DNA from: Nucisporomicrobium flavum
Lineage (GTDB): Bacteria; Actinomycetota; Actinomycetes; Mycobacteriales; Micromonosporaceae
Assembly: GCF_016464385.1 (NCBI RefSeq)
Contig: NZ_JADMLH010000014.1
Location: forward strand, 1-64,000
Direction of reading: 5' to 3'
DNA: 64,000 nucleotides
Below the pieces are notes generated by a model, which did no database searches, was not told where the DNA came from, and worked only from the letters and a program-made list of their open reading frames with translations. Shown in pieces: positions 35,058 to 46,657 of the stretch (position 1 is its first letter; each line of letters starts with the position of its first letter). A program made the position numbers and the translations under genes.

Positions 35058-37424
35058 ATGTCCGGGACCTCCATATCCCTCGCCGCGGAGAGCGGCGGGG
35101 CGTCCCTCAGCGGTTCGAACGTCACGTTCGTCATCGTCGCGGTGGTGTTCGCGCTCGTCGCGCTCGCCTTCGCCGCCATGTTCGTGCAGTCGGTCCTCAA
35201 GGCCGGGCGCGGCACCACCAACATGCAGGAGATCGCGGGCGCTGTGCAGGAGGGTGCGTCCGCGTACCTGTTCCGGCAGTTCAAGACCCTGGCGATCTTC
35301 GTCGTCATCGCGGTCGTGCTGCTGTTCCTGCTGCCCGTGCACGGGGACAGCGACAACGAGACCGCGGTGAAGATCGGCCGGTCGCTGTTCTTCGTCGTCG
35401 GCGCGGTGTTCAGTTCGTTCATCGGTGGCGCCGGCATGGCGCTGGCGACGCGGGCGAACCTGCGCGTCGCCGCTGCCGCGGGTGAGTCCGGCGGCCGCGA
35501 GAAGGCGATGGGCATCGCGTTCCGTACCGGTGGCGTGGTCGGCTTCCTCACCGTGGGCCTCGGCCTGTTCGGTGGCGCGCTGGTCGTGCTCATCTACCGC
35601 GACGACGCCCCGACCGTGCTCGAGGGCTTCGGCTTCGGCGCCGCGCTGCTCGCCATGTTCATGCGGGTCGGCGGCGGCATCTTCACGAAGGCGGCGGACG
35701 TCGGCGCCGACCTGGTCGGCAAGGTCGAGCAGGGCATCCCCGAGGACGACCCGCGCAACGCCGCGACGATCGCGGACAACGTGGGCGACAACGTCGGCGA
35801 CTGCGCCGGCATGGCGGCCGACCTCTTCGAGTCGTACGCGGTCACGCTCGTCGCCGCCCTGATCCTGGGCCAGGCGGCGTTCGGCCAGGACGGCCTGATC
35901 TTCCCGCTGATCGTCTCGACGGTCGGCGTGGTCATCGCCATCGTCGGTGTCTTCATCACGCGGCTGCGCGCCTCGGACCGCAACGGCCTGACCGCCATCA
36001 ACCGGGCGTTCTACATCTCGGCCGTGCTGTCGGCCATCATCGTGGCGATCGTCAGCTTCATCTACCTGCCGGCCACGTTCGCCGGGTTCAACGACGCCTC
36101 CCTGGACGCCGGTGTCGTCGCCAGCGACCGCAACCCGCGCCTGGTAGCCATCGGCGCGGTCGTGATCGGCATCGTGCTCGCCGCCGCCATCCAGGCCCTG
36201 ACCGGCTACTTCACCGAGGTGCAGCGGCGCCCGGTGCAGGACATCGGCAAGTCGTCGCAGACCGGTGCGGCCACCGTGGTCCTCGCGGGCGTCAGCGTCG
36301 GCCTGGAGTCGGCGGTCTACTCGGCCCTGCTCATCGGCGCCGGGGTCTACGGTGCGTTCCTGCTCGGCGGTTCCTCCATCACGCTGTCGCTCTTCGCGGT
36401 CGCGCTGGCCGGCACCGGCCTGCTGACCACGGTCGGCGTCATCGTCGCGATGGACACCTTCGGGCCGATCTCGGACAACGCGCAGGGCATCGCCGAGATG
36501 TCGGGCGACGTGGACGAGCGCGGCGCGCAGATCCTGACCGAGCTCGACGCGGTCGGCAACACCACGAAGGCGATCACCAAGGGCATCGCGATCGCGACGG
36601 CCGTCCTCGCCGCCACGGCGCTGTTCGGCTCGTACACGAACACGCTGTCGTCGTCGCTGGCCGACGCCGGGATCAGCCCCGACCGGATCGGCGGCGAGAT
36701 CCTCGGCCTGCTGAACATCTCCAACCCGCGCAACCTGGTCGGCCTGCTGATCGGCGCCGCGGTCGTGTTCCTCTTCTCCGGCCTGGCGATCAACGCCGTC
36801 TCCCGCTCGGCGGGCGCGGTCGTGATGGAGGTACGCCGCCAGTTCCGCGACTTCCCCGGCATCATGGACGGCACCCAGCGCCCCGAGTACGGCCGGGTGG
36901 TCGACATCTGCACCCGCGACGCGCAGCGTGAGCTGCTCACCCCGGGTCTGCTGGCGATCATGGCGCCGATCGCGGTGGGCTTCGGCCTGGGCGCCGGGGC
37001 GCTGGCGGCGTACCTGGCCGGTGCGATCGGTGCGGGCACGCTGATGGCGGTGTTCCTGGCCAACTCCGGTGGCGCCTGGGACAACGCGAAGAAGCTGGTC
37101 GAGGACGGCGCGTACGGCGGCAAGGGCTCCGACGCCCACGCCGCGACGGTCATCGGCGACACCGTCGGCGACCCGTTCAAGGACACCGCCGGCCCGGCCA
37201 TCAACCCGCTGCTGAAGGTGATGAACCTGGTGTCGCTGCTGATCGCCCCGGCCGTCGTGGCCTGGAGCGTCGGCACGGACCAGAACACCGCCCTGCGCGT
37301 GACGATCTCGGTCGTGGCAGCGCTGATCATCGTGGCGGCGGTCGTCTGGAGCAAGCGCAAGCCGATCTCGATGGGCGACGAGGCCCCGGCGTCGGCGTCC
37401 ACCTCGGAGAAGGTCAGCGCCTGA
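35058..37424 (+). CDS. hppA: Membrane H+-translocating pyrophosphatase
   Basis: A 788-residue integral-membrane enzyme with about 16 helices that couples pyrophosphate hydrolysis to proton export. Signature segments are GGGIFTKAADVGADLVGKVE (about residue 205), NVGDNVGDCAGMAADLFESY (about 240), DTFGPISDNAQGIAEMSG (about 465) and GGAWDNAKK (about 675). The sequence GNTTKAITKG near 500 has Lys where K+-dependent enzymes have Ala, and Thr three positions later, so this is the K+-independent proton-pumping class. Start ATG at 35058 has AGGAGGAC; earlier in-frame starts are poor. A strong terminator follows. Confidence 0.95.
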   Translation: MSGTSISLAAESGGASLSGSNVTFVIVAVVFALVALAFAAMFVQSVLKAGRGTTNMQEIAGAVQEGASAYLFRQFKTLAIFVVIAVVLLFLLPVHGDSDNETAVKIGRSLFFVVGAVFSSFIGGAGMALATRANLRVAAAAGESGGREKAMGIAFRTGGVVGFLTVGLGLFGGALVVLIYRDDAPTVLEGFGFGAALLAMFMRVGGGIFTKAADVGADLVGKVEQGIPEDDPRNAATIADNVGDNVGDCAGMAADLFESYAVTLVAALILGQAAFGQDGLIFPLIVSTVGVVIAIVGVFITRLRASDRNGLTAINRAFYISAVLSAIIVAIVSFIYLPATFAGFNDASLDAGVVASDRNPRLVAIGAVVIGIVLAAAIQALTGYFTEVQRRPVQDIGKSSQTGAATVVLAGVSVGLESAVYSALLIGAGVYGAFLLGGSSITLSLFAVALAGTGLLTTVGVIVAMDTFGPISDNAQGIAEMSGDVDERGAQILTELDAVGNTTKAITKGIAIATAVLAATALFGSYTNTLSSSLADAGISPDRIGGEILGLLNISNPRNLVGLLIGAAVVFLFSGLAINAVSRSAGAVVMEVRRQFRDFPGIMDGTQRPEYGRVVDICTRDAQRELLTPGLLAIMAPIAVGFGLGAGALAAYLAGAIGAGTLMAVFLANSGGAWDNAKKLVEDGAYGGKGSDAHAATVIGDTVGDPFKDTAGPAINPLLKVMNLVSLLIAPAVVAWSVGTDQNTALRVTISVVAALIIVAAVVWSKRKPISMGDEAPASASTSEKVSA

Positions 37425-37438
37425 TCCGAAGCGGTCTG

Positions 37439-37470
37439 GGAGGGCACTCGGCGCTCGCCGGGTGCCCTCC
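37439..37470 (+). terminator. Strong hairpin terminator after hppA
   Basis: GGAGGGCAC pairs with GTGCCCTCC, a T-G wobble follows, and CGGC pairs with GCCG around a four-base loop, making a 14-bp stem. There is no T tract, as is usual in GC-rich actinobacteria. Confidence 0.8.
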
Positions 37471-37498
37471 GTCGTACGTTGGCCGTACGCTGCAATCC

Positions 37499-38029
37499 AT
37501 GCGCACGGCCCGCTCCACCTTCTTACTCATCGTCTGCTCGCTCGTCGTGACGCTGGGTGCGTGCTCGAGCGGTCCCGCGCCGCGCGCCTGGGCCACCTCG
37601 GTGTGCAAGGTGCTCGCCCCCTGGCGTACGGAGATCGGCACGCTCGCGACCCGCACGCAGCAGCAGATGACCGCCGCGACGACGCCCGCCCAGGCGAAGG
37701 AGAACCTGATGCGGCTCTTCGGCGGCGCGGAGTCGGCCAGCGAGAGGGCCCGCGCCGGGGTGGAGAAGGCCGGCGTGCCCGACGTCGACCAGGGCGAGAA
37801 GGTGGCGGAGAGCTTCACGGCGTCGCTGAGCGCCATGCGCGACGCGTACGGCCGGGCCAGGACGGGCATCGAGGGGCTGCAGACCAGCCCGTCGAAGGAC
37901 TTCTACGCCAAGGTCGGCACGGTCGTCGAGACGTTGAACACCGAGTACAAGGCCAGCGAGCTCGACACCAGCAACCTCTCGTCGGTCGAGCTCAAGGAAG
38001 CCTTCGACGAAGTCCCGGAGTGCCGCTGA
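37499..38029 (+). CDS. Putative lipoprotein of unknown function
   Basis: A 176-residue protein. The signal peptide ends in a lipobox, VTLGAC, with lipid attachment at Cys22. The mature part is helical and charged, with two further cysteines (SVCKVL and the C-terminal PECR) that could form a disulfide. No known domain was recognised. The gene starts 75 bases after hppA beyond a terminator, so it should have its own promoter. Its stop lies within a 22-bp direct repeat shared with the start of the next gene. Confidence 0.75.
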   Translation: MRTARSTFLLIVCSLVVTLGACSSGPAPRAWATSVCKVLAPWRTEIGTLATRTQQQMTAATTPAQAKENLMRLFGGAESASERARAGVEKAGVPDVDQGEKVAESFTASLSAMRDAYGRARTGIEGLQTSPSKDFYAKVGTVVETLNTEYKASELDTSNLSSVELKEAFDEVPECR

Positions 38030-38071
38030 TCATGGCGGAGAGCACAGAGCCGGAGTGCCGCTGATCATGGC
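38015..38071 (+). repeat. 22-bp direct repeat spanning a stop-start junction
   Basis: The same 22 bases occur at 38015-38036 and 38050-38071, offset by 35 bases. They contain the last codons and stop of the lipoprotein gene plus GATCATGGC, the start of the next gene. The first copy therefore creates an extra ATG at 38032 that leads only to a 10-codon peptide ending at the second copy. Confidence 0.85.
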
Positions 38072-38963
38072 CGAGCCCGGGTGGCCGCTGATCCCGCGCG
38101 AGGTGCTGCCCGCGCCGGTCGAGCCCGCCCGTGTCCGGTCCCGCCGGGCCGCCACCACCACCGCGCCCTCCGGCAAGCAGCTGTCGGTCTTCGGGGTGGA
38201 GGCCGTCGACCCTTCGCTGGCCGACCTGGCGGGCCTGCTGGCCGGCCCGGGGACGCTCGGCCGGATGGGCGGTACGGCCCGCGTCGCCGTCCGGGTGGAC
38301 GCGGCCTGGCGGGTGCACGTGCTGGTGGAGGAGCTGGTCTCCCGGGGCCTGGTGGTCAACTGGCACCCGGTGGCCGAGGGGTCGCGCGACGAGCCGCCGG
38401 CGGATTTGATCGCAGTGCCGATCGACGATGAGCCCGTCGACGATGAGCCCGCCCCCGAGGAGCCCGCCGTAGAGGAGCTTCCCGTCGAGGAGGTGGCGGA
38501 CGACACGGTGGTGGAGCCGGAGCCCGCGGGAGGGAAGCCCGCAGAGCTCGCTTACGAACCTCCCAAGGCCGGACAGGACGGACAGGACGGACAGGGCGGC
38601 GAGGGTGCGCCGCCGGTGGCGTTCGAGGTGCGGACCGCGTACAGCAGCCGCTTGAACGGTCTTGCCCGCGGCTGGCCGCCGCCCTCCGGCAGGCTGTTCC
38701 TCAACGGGCCGAGGCTGCGCCTCTGGGTCGCCGCGGCGGGGTCACCCCGGCCGCAGGGGTACGCGCTCGGTCTGAATCCCGACGGGTTGCTTGACAAAGC
38801 CATTGATGACGCTCTCGCCCGGGTGGGGCTGGCGGGCACGATCCAGGCCGGTCCGGCGTACGTGATCGCAGGTCGCAGGCGTCTCGCCCGGCTCGCCGAA
38901 CTGATCGGCGAACGGCCCGCCGCGGCCCCGGCGCGACTGTGGCCGGGCAGCGCCGCTGCGTGA
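38067..38963 (+). CDS. Hypothetical protein with acidic central linker
   Basis: A 298-residue protein with no family that I recognise. Residues 1-115 form one compact basic domain (VFGVEAVDPSLADLAGLLAG is its best-ordered part). Residues about 120-185 are an acidic, Pro/Glu/Asp-rich linker with repeated DDEPVDDEP-like runs and GQDGQDGQGG. Residues 190-298 form a second domain with NGLARGWPPPSGRLFLNGPR. No signal peptide, so probably cytoplasmic. It sits between a lipoprotein gene and topA, where Streptomyces also has hypothetical genes. Confidence 0.65.
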   Translation: MAEPGWPLIPREVLPAPVEPARVRSRRAATTTAPSGKQLSVFGVEAVDPSLADLAGLLAGPGTLGRMGGTARVAVRVDAAWRVHVLVEELVSRGLVVNWHPVAEGSRDEPPADLIAVPIDDEPVDDEPAPEEPAVEELPVEEVADDTVVEPEPAGGKPAELAYEPPKAGQDGQDGQGGEGAPPVAFEVRTAYSSRLNGLARGWPPPSGRLFLNGPRLRLWVAAAGSPRPQGYALGLNPDGLLDKAIDDALARVGLAGTIQAGPAYVIAGRRRLARLAELIGERPAAAPARLWPGSAAA

Positions 38964-39159
38964 TCTTCCCCGATTGTGTACGACACGACGGCATGTTCCC
39001 GGTGTACGGTGTCGCCGTCGGACGCGTGCGGTGGCCGGACCGTTACCATCCGACTTCTGTCTGCCCGGGGAATGTCAGCTCGTCCGGCGCGTTACGTTGA
39101 ACGTCCGCGTGCCCGCCGTCCGCGACGGGCCGCCGAGTGAACCGAAGTGTGGGAGTGCC

Positions 39160-41988
<2,829 letters not shown>

Positions 41989-42052
41989 GCCACGCGGCGC
42001 GATTCCCTGCGGAAACACCGACAGGGGGTTGTCGCCGCCGCCCTCGAGAGTG

Positions 42053-42079
42053 GTCGTGCCGGGAGATGCCCGGCACGAC
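42053..42079 (+). terminator. Hairpin terminator after topA
   Basis: GTCGTGCCGGG pairs perfectly with CCCGGCACGAC around the loop AGATG, an 11-bp stem. It ends only 17 bases before the next gene start, so it could also act on that gene's leader. Confidence 0.75.
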
Positions 42080-42096
42080 TCCTTGAGGGGGATGAC

Positions 42097-42474
42097 ATGG
42101 CCGGAATCAACGGCATCGCCTGGTTCGAGATCGGTACGGACGACCCGGCGGCCGCGGAGCGCTTCTACGGCGACGTGTTCGGCTGGAGCGTCGCGCACGA
42201 CGGCGCGGCGAGCACGGATCCGGCCTACCAGGTGATCACCACGGGCAGCCTGCGCGGCGGCCTCTTCGCGACCCGCGGCGAGATGCCCAACTACGCCGTG
42301 TTCACCGTGCTGGTGGACGACGTGGAGGCGGCGTGCCGGCGCGTCGAGGCGGCGGGCGGCTCGATCCAGCGGGCGCCGCAGACCAACCCGATCGGTGTGA
42401 CGTTCGCGCATCTGCTCGACCCCTCCGGCAACCACTTCGCGGTCTTCAGCCCTGGTCAGCCCAATGTGAGCTGA
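42097..42474 (+). CDS. VOC family (glyoxalase/bleomycin-resistance fold) protein
   Basis: A 125-residue single-domain VOC protein with two beta-alpha-beta-beta-beta repeats. IAWFEIGTDDPAAAERFYGD and FGW at the N-terminus and LLDPSGNHFAVF at the C-terminus are the usual landmarks. The Glu or His metal ligands are only partly evident, so the substrate is unknown. Start ATG at 42097 follows GAGGGGG. The last 19 bases overlap the end of the convergent WYL-regulator gene. Confidence 0.82.
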   Translation: MAGINGIAWFEIGTDDPAAAERFYGDVFGWSVAHDGAASTDPAYQVITTGSLRGGLFATRGEMPNYAVFTVLVDDVEAACRRVEAAGGSIQRAPQTNPIGVTFAHLLDPSGNHFAVFSPGQPNVS

Positions 42475-43154
42475 TGGACCGGCCCGTACGGAATGTCGAG
42501 GTCTTCCCGGCTCAGCGTGCGCGGCGCCGGGACCTCGGCGGTGACCGCCACCGACGTGATGCGGTCCGTGCGGAACACCCGCAGCGCATCGCGCATCCGG
42601 CACCAGGCGACGAGATACCAGTGAGCCTCCTTGCCGACGTAGCCGAGCGGCTCGACCTCGCGCGTGGTGGCGGCGCCTTCGCGGTCCCCGTACCGGATGC
42701 GGAGCACGCGGCGAGCGGCCACGGCGTCGCTCACCGGGCGGGGGATCGGTGTCGCCGGACCCGGTCCACCGAGCAGATGGACGCGGCCGGCGAGGTCGTG
42801 GGCAGCCGCGGCATCGTCGGCCTGCATCGCCGCGACCAGTTTCCGCAGCGCCGAGCCCGCGGCCGCGCGGAACGGCGTGCCCTGCATCCCGTGCAGCGCC
42901 ACCGCCATCGCGACGGCCTCGCCCGGGGTCAGGTTGACCGGTGGAAGCGTGCGCGTCTTGTCCAGGCAGTAACCGCCCGTGCGGCCCGGTTCGGCATAGA
43001 TCGGCACGCCCGACTGCTGCAGGGCGCCGATGTCACGCTCGACCGTGCGGGCGCTGACCTCGAAGCGGCCGGCGAGCCAGCGCGCGCTGCGCGGCCGGGG
43101 CGCGACCGCGCGCAGCTCCTCGACCAGGGCATACAGGCGGTCGGTGCGATTCAT
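42456..43154 (-). CDS. YafY-type transcriptional regulator (HTH plus WYL domain)
   Basis: A 232-residue regulator. The HTH lies at about residues 20-45: ARWLAGRFEVSARTVERDIG. The WYL domain covers about 130-225 and includes RVLRIRYGDREG and YVGKEAHWYLVAWCRMRDALR, in which the Tyr-Leu pair of the WYL motif is recognisable. These proteins sense small molecules or nucleic acids and often act on adjacent genes. Its 3' end overlaps the VOC gene by 19 bases. Confidence 0.82.
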   Translation of the reverse strand: MNRTDRLYALVEELRAVAPRPRSARWLAGRFEVSARTVERDIGALQQSGVPIYAEPGRTGGYCLDKTRTLPPVNLTPGEAVAMAVALHGMQGTPFRAAAGSALRKLVAAMQADDAAAAHDLAGRVHLLGGPGPATPIPRPVSDAVAARRVLRIRYGDREGAATTREVEPLGYVGKEAHWYLVAWCRMRDALRVFRTDRITSVAVTAEVPAPRTLSREDLDIPYGPVHQLTLG

Positions 43155-43187
43155 GGCCCCAACTTAGGGGCGGGGTACGACAGAAAA

Positions 43188-44501
43188 TCAGGCGCCGAGG
43201 ACCCGGTCCAGGTACGGGTTCGCAAAAACACGATTCGGATCGAGCCGATCACGCATCGCTACGAAGTCGTCGAAGCGGGGGTACGCGCGCCGCAGCGAAT
43301 CCGCGTTCCGATAATGCAGTTTGCCCCAGTGCGGCCGGCCGCCCAGCGGCTCGCACACCGCCTCGAACGCCTGGAAGTACGGCTCGTACGGGCTGCCCGA
43401 GAACTGGTGCACCGCGATGTACGCCGAGTCCCGCCCGTACCCGTGCGAGAGCCAGATGTCGTCCGGGCCGGTGAACCGCACCTCGACCGGGAACTGCACC
43501 TTGAACGGCAACTTCTCGACGATCCGGGGCAGTGCCGACAGCGCCTCGGACAGGCACTCGCGCGGGATCTCGTACTCCATCTCCACGAAGTGGACGCGGC
43601 GTGACGTGCAGAAAACCCGGTCCGACCGGTCGGTGTAGGTGCGGGCCGTCAGGGCCCGCGCCGCGACCGCGCTGACCGTCGGGACGATCGCGGGGAGCTT
43701 CTGACCCAGCTTGCAGGCGCCCTGGAAGACGGTGTTGGACAGGAACTCCTCGTCGAGCCAGCTGCGGAACGGCGACAGGGGACGGTCGGACGCCGGCACC
43801 TTGTTGTTGCGCTTGAGCTGTGCCCGGTCGGTGTACGGGTACCAGTAGAACTCGAGGTGGTCGTTGGTGGCGATCTGCTCGTCGAGGCCGGCCAGTACCT
43901 CCCGCAGGGGCATGGGCCGCTCGTCGGCCAGCAGCACGAACGCCGGTACGCACCGCAGCGTCACCTCGACCAGCACGCCGAGCGCGCCGAGGCCCAGCCG
44001 GGCCGCCGGGAACAGCTCGGACGACGAGTCGACGTGCAGCACCTCGCCGGATCCAGTGACCAGCGTCACTGCCTCTACGCCCGAGGCGAGCGTCGAGTAC
44101 GCCTGCCCGCTGCCGTGCGTACCCGTGGAGATCGCACCCGCAACGGTCTGCCGGTCGATGTCGCCGAGGTTGGGCATGGCGAGGCCGTGCTCGGCCAGCA
44201 CGGCGTTGAGCCGGTGCAGGGGCATGCCGGCCTGGACCGTCACGAGATCACCGTCGACGGCCACGAGGCCGGCCAGCCGGTGCAGCAGCATCCGCTGATC
44301 GTCGGCGACCGCGATGCTGGTGAACGAGTGCCCGCTGCCGACCGCCTTGACCCGGCGCCCGGCGGCTGCTGCCTCCTTGACGAGCGCCGCCACCTCGTCG
44401 GCGGACCCCGGCATCAGGACGTCGGCGGCGACGGAGTGTTGGTTGCCGCCCCAGTTTCGCCAGCGGGGGGAAGCGACAGGGGCTGCGTTGTCACTGGTCA
44501 T
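43188..44501 (-). CDS. FAD-linked sugar-1,4-lactone oxidase (D-arabinono-/L-gulonolactone type)
   Basis: A 437-residue enzyme. The N-terminal FAD-binding half has KAVGSGHSFTSIAVADD, where the His of GHS is a candidate for covalent flavin attachment in this family, and GDIDRQTVAGAISTGTHGSG. The C-terminal ALO half includes FTGPDDIWLS and GRPHWGKLHY, the family's terminal signature. It probably oxidises an aldono-lactone or a polyol. The ATG at 44501 is chosen because the conserved part begins about 10 residues later; the frame upstream runs into the TetR gene region. Divergent from a TetR regulator, which may control it. Confidence 0.82.
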   Translation of the reverse strand: MTSDNAAPVASPRWRNWGGNQHSVAADVLMPGSADEVAALVKEAAAAGRRVKAVGSGHSFTSIAVADDQRMLLHRLAGLVAVDGDLVTVQAGMPLHRLNAVLAEHGLAMPNLGDIDRQTVAGAISTGTHGSGQAYSTLASGVEAVTLVTGSGEVLHVDSSSELFPAARLGLGALGVLVEVTLRCVPAFVLLADERPMPLREVLAGLDEQIATNDHLEFYWYPYTDRAQLKRNNKVPASDRPLSPFRSWLDEEFLSNTVFQGACKLGQKLPAIVPTVSAVAARALTARTYTDRSDRVFCTSRRVHFVEMEYEIPRECLSEALSALPRIVEKLPFKVQFPVEVRFTGPDDIWLSHGYGRDSAYIAVHQFSGSPYEPYFQAFEAVCEPLGGRPHWGKLHYRNADSLRRAYPRFDDFVAMRDRLDPNRVFANPYLDRVLGA

Positions 44502-44685
44502 AACGGCCTTGTCCTCCCGACAAGCGGACAGTCGCACAAAACCGGGGATACCGCGTGTCCTCGGCGTCCCGTCGATGCGTCTCGCTCGTTGATCCGAGTA
44601 ACGTTCCGATTGAGTGGTGTCCGCGGCCCTTGATCCGCCGTCGCGAACAGTGCTCATTATCACCGCTGAGAGGGAGTGGCGACGC

Positions 44686-45315
44686 GTGTCGACACCAACC
44701 GTCACCACCGGGCCGCTGCGCCGCGTCCCGGTGCAGGGCAGAAGCGTTGCCCGGGTCCAGCGCATGCTCGACGCCTGCGCCGAGCTGGTGGACGAGGTCG
44801 GGTACGAAGGCCTGACCACCACCCTGCTCGCCGAGCGGGCCGAGGTAGCCATCGGCTCGGTCTACCAGTTCTTCCCGGACAAGCGGGCCATCGTCCAGGC
44901 ACTGGCGATGCGCAACATGGACGCGTACCTGCAGAGTCTGTCGGCGCGCTTCGCCAACGAGACGTTCGCCCACTGGTGGGACGGCGTGGACGCGGCCATA
45001 GACGCGTACATCCACATGCACCGCAGCGTGCCGGGCTTCCGTACGTTGCACTTCGGTGACGTGGTGGACCTGCACCTGCTGGACGCCGAGCGGGACAACA
45101 ACGCGGTCATCGGCGACCGGCTCGCCGAGCTGCTCGTCGACCAGTTCCAGCTGATGGACCGCACCCGGCTGCGCTTCGCGCTGCTGATCGCCGTCGAGGC
45201 GGCGGACGCGCTGATCAAGCTCGCGTTCCGCCGCGACCCGACCGGCGACGAGGCCGTCCTGACCGAGGCCAAGGCGCTGATCCGCGAATACCTGCACCGC
45301 CACGTCCCCGCCTGA
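44686..45315 (+). CDS. TetR-family transcriptional regulator
   Basis: A 209-residue regulator. The HTH is at residues about 45-70: LLAERAEVAIGSVYQFFPDK, closely following the TetR consensus. The C-terminal part is the usual helical ligand domain. The GTG at 44686 is preceded by GAGAGGGAG. An upstream in-frame start at 44614 would run into the promoter region. It is divergent from the lactone oxidase and convergent with the PLP enzyme, so either or both could be its targets. The 184-base gap to the oxidase should hold its operator, though no clear palindrome stood out. Confidence 0.85.
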   Translation: MSTPTVTTGPLRRVPVQGRSVARVQRMLDACAELVDEVGYEGLTTTLLAERAEVAIGSVYQFFPDKRAIVQALAMRNMDAYLQSLSARFANETFAHWWDGVDAAIDAYIHMHRSVPGFRTLHFGDVVDLHLLDAERDNNAVIGDRLAELLVDQFQLMDRTRLRFALLIAVEAADALIKLAFRRDPTGDEAVLTEAKALIREYLHRHVPA

Positions 45316-45322
45316 CGCCTGC

Positions 45323-46525
45323 TCACCCCAGGAAGGCATGCCCCTCTCCCCGGTACGTCGGGGCCGGCGTCGCCGTGTCACCGTCGACGAGCTGCACCTC
45401 GTTGACGTGCTCACACAGTTCGCCGGCCTTGGCGTGACGGAACCACACCCGGTCACCGGGCCGCAGCTCGTCCGCGGCCGGGCCGACCAGCGGCGTCTGC
45501 ACCTCGCCGGCGCCCTCGTCGGCCCGGAACCGCAGACCCTCCGGTAGCCACGGTGTCGGCTGGCGCGACGGCCCGGTCGGGCCGGAAGCGATCCAGCCGC
45601 CCCCGAGCACCGTGGCGATCCGGGGTGCCGGACGGCGGACGACCGACAGCGCGAAGAAGGCCGCCGGGATGGGCTGCCATGCCCGGTACGCGTCGAAAAG
45701 CGTCGGCCCGAACAGGCCGGAGCCGGCCGCGACCTCGGTGACCGACGGGTCGGCGGCGGTCGCGGCCATGCTGCCGGTGCCGCCGCCGTTGACGAACTCC
45801 AGGTCGGCGTGCTCCCGGACCGCCTTGACGGCGGCCATCCGCCGCTTCAGCAGCTCCGGCAGCGAGCGGCGCTGCATCATCCGGATCGCGCGCGCCCGCA
45901 GCGCCTGCCCCGGCGGGGCGTCGCCGACACCGGCGATGTGCGCCTCGTACGCCATCATCGCGACCAGCCGGAATCCGGGGCGGGCCACCACCCGCCGGGC
46001 CAGGGCCCCCGCCTGCGCCGCGGAGTGCACGGGGGATCGGCGTACGCCCACGTGCAGTGGCCCCGCCGGCCGCCACGACGCGTCCAGCTCGAGGCACAGC
46101 CGTACGTCCGGGCGCCGTCCCGGGGCCGTCACCGCGTCGACCAGGTCCAGGTGGGACGGGTGGTCGACCATGATGGTGATGGCGGCGGCCAGCTGCGGGT
46201 CGGCGGTCAGCTCGGCGATCGCGGTGCGGTCCACAGTCGGGTACGCGACCAGCACGTCGTCGGTCACCCCGGAGCGGACCAGCCAGATCGCCTCCGGCAG
46301 CGTGTACGCCATGACGCCGGACCAGCCGGGCCGCTGGAGGACGCGTTCGAGCAGAGCGCGGACGCGTACCGATTTGCTCGCCACCCGAATCGGTTTGCCG
46401 GCCGAGCGCAGCGACAGCGCGGCGGCGTTGGCGTCGAAGGCCGCCAGGTCGACTGCGGCCAGCGGCGTCTCGAGGTGGGCGGTGGCCTGGTCGAGCCGTT
46501 TCTGTAATGCGCGTCCGGCGGTCAC
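45323..46525 (-). CDS. PLP-dependent amino acid aldolase/deaminase (alanine racemase-like fold)
   Basis: A 400-residue enzyme of the fold-type III group. PIRVASKSVRVRALLE carries the PLP Lys (about residue 51). EFVNGGGTGS near 245 binds the cofactor phosphate. The C-terminal domain ends with VWFRHAKAGELCEHVNEVQL, where the His and Cys may bind a metal, as in D-threonine aldolase and D-serine dehydratase. The substrate is probably a D-hydroxy amino acid. The GTG at 46525 has only a weak ribosome site. I recall similar genes near lactone oxidases in other actinobacteria, suggesting a shared pathway. Confidence 0.75.
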   Translation of the reverse strand: MTAGRALQKRLDQATAHLETPLAAVDLAAFDANAAALSLRSAGKPIRVASKSVRVRALLERVLQRPGWSGVMAYTLPEAIWLVRSGVTDDVLVAYPTVDRTAIAELTADPQLAAAITIMVDHPSHLDLVDAVTAPGRRPDVRLCLELDASWRPAGPLHVGVRRSPVHSAAQAGALARRVVARPGFRLVAMMAYEAHIAGVGDAPPGQALRARAIRMMQRRSLPELLKRRMAAVKAVREHADLEFVNGGGTGSMAATAADPSVTEVAAGSGLFGPTLFDAYRAWQPIPAAFFALSVVRRPAPRIATVLGGGWIASGPTGPSRQPTPWLPEGLRFRADEGAGEVQTPLVGPAADELRPGDRVWFRHAKAGELCEHVNEVQLVDGDTATPAPTYRGEGHAFLG

Positions 46526-46657
46526 AGGGGCAACCTATCCGCTGTACGGGCAATGCGAAACACCTTCATTTATGCGCCACCCGAACGAGCGCACCCACGA
46601 TGAGCTGCAGCCGCCCGTTAGAGTGCTTCGGGCAGCAGCGACCGGGAGGTAAGGGCC

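Noticed and set aside
34947..37139. Open frame of 730 codons on the minus strand
   Set aside because: It is the complement of the pyrophosphatase gene, rich in Arg, Asp and Gly with no domain; GC-rich coding DNA keeps such frames open.
43188..44852. Longer form of the lactone oxidase starting at 44852
   Set aside because: The extra N-terminal part is antisense to the TetR gene and unlike the family; the ATG at 44501 fits better.
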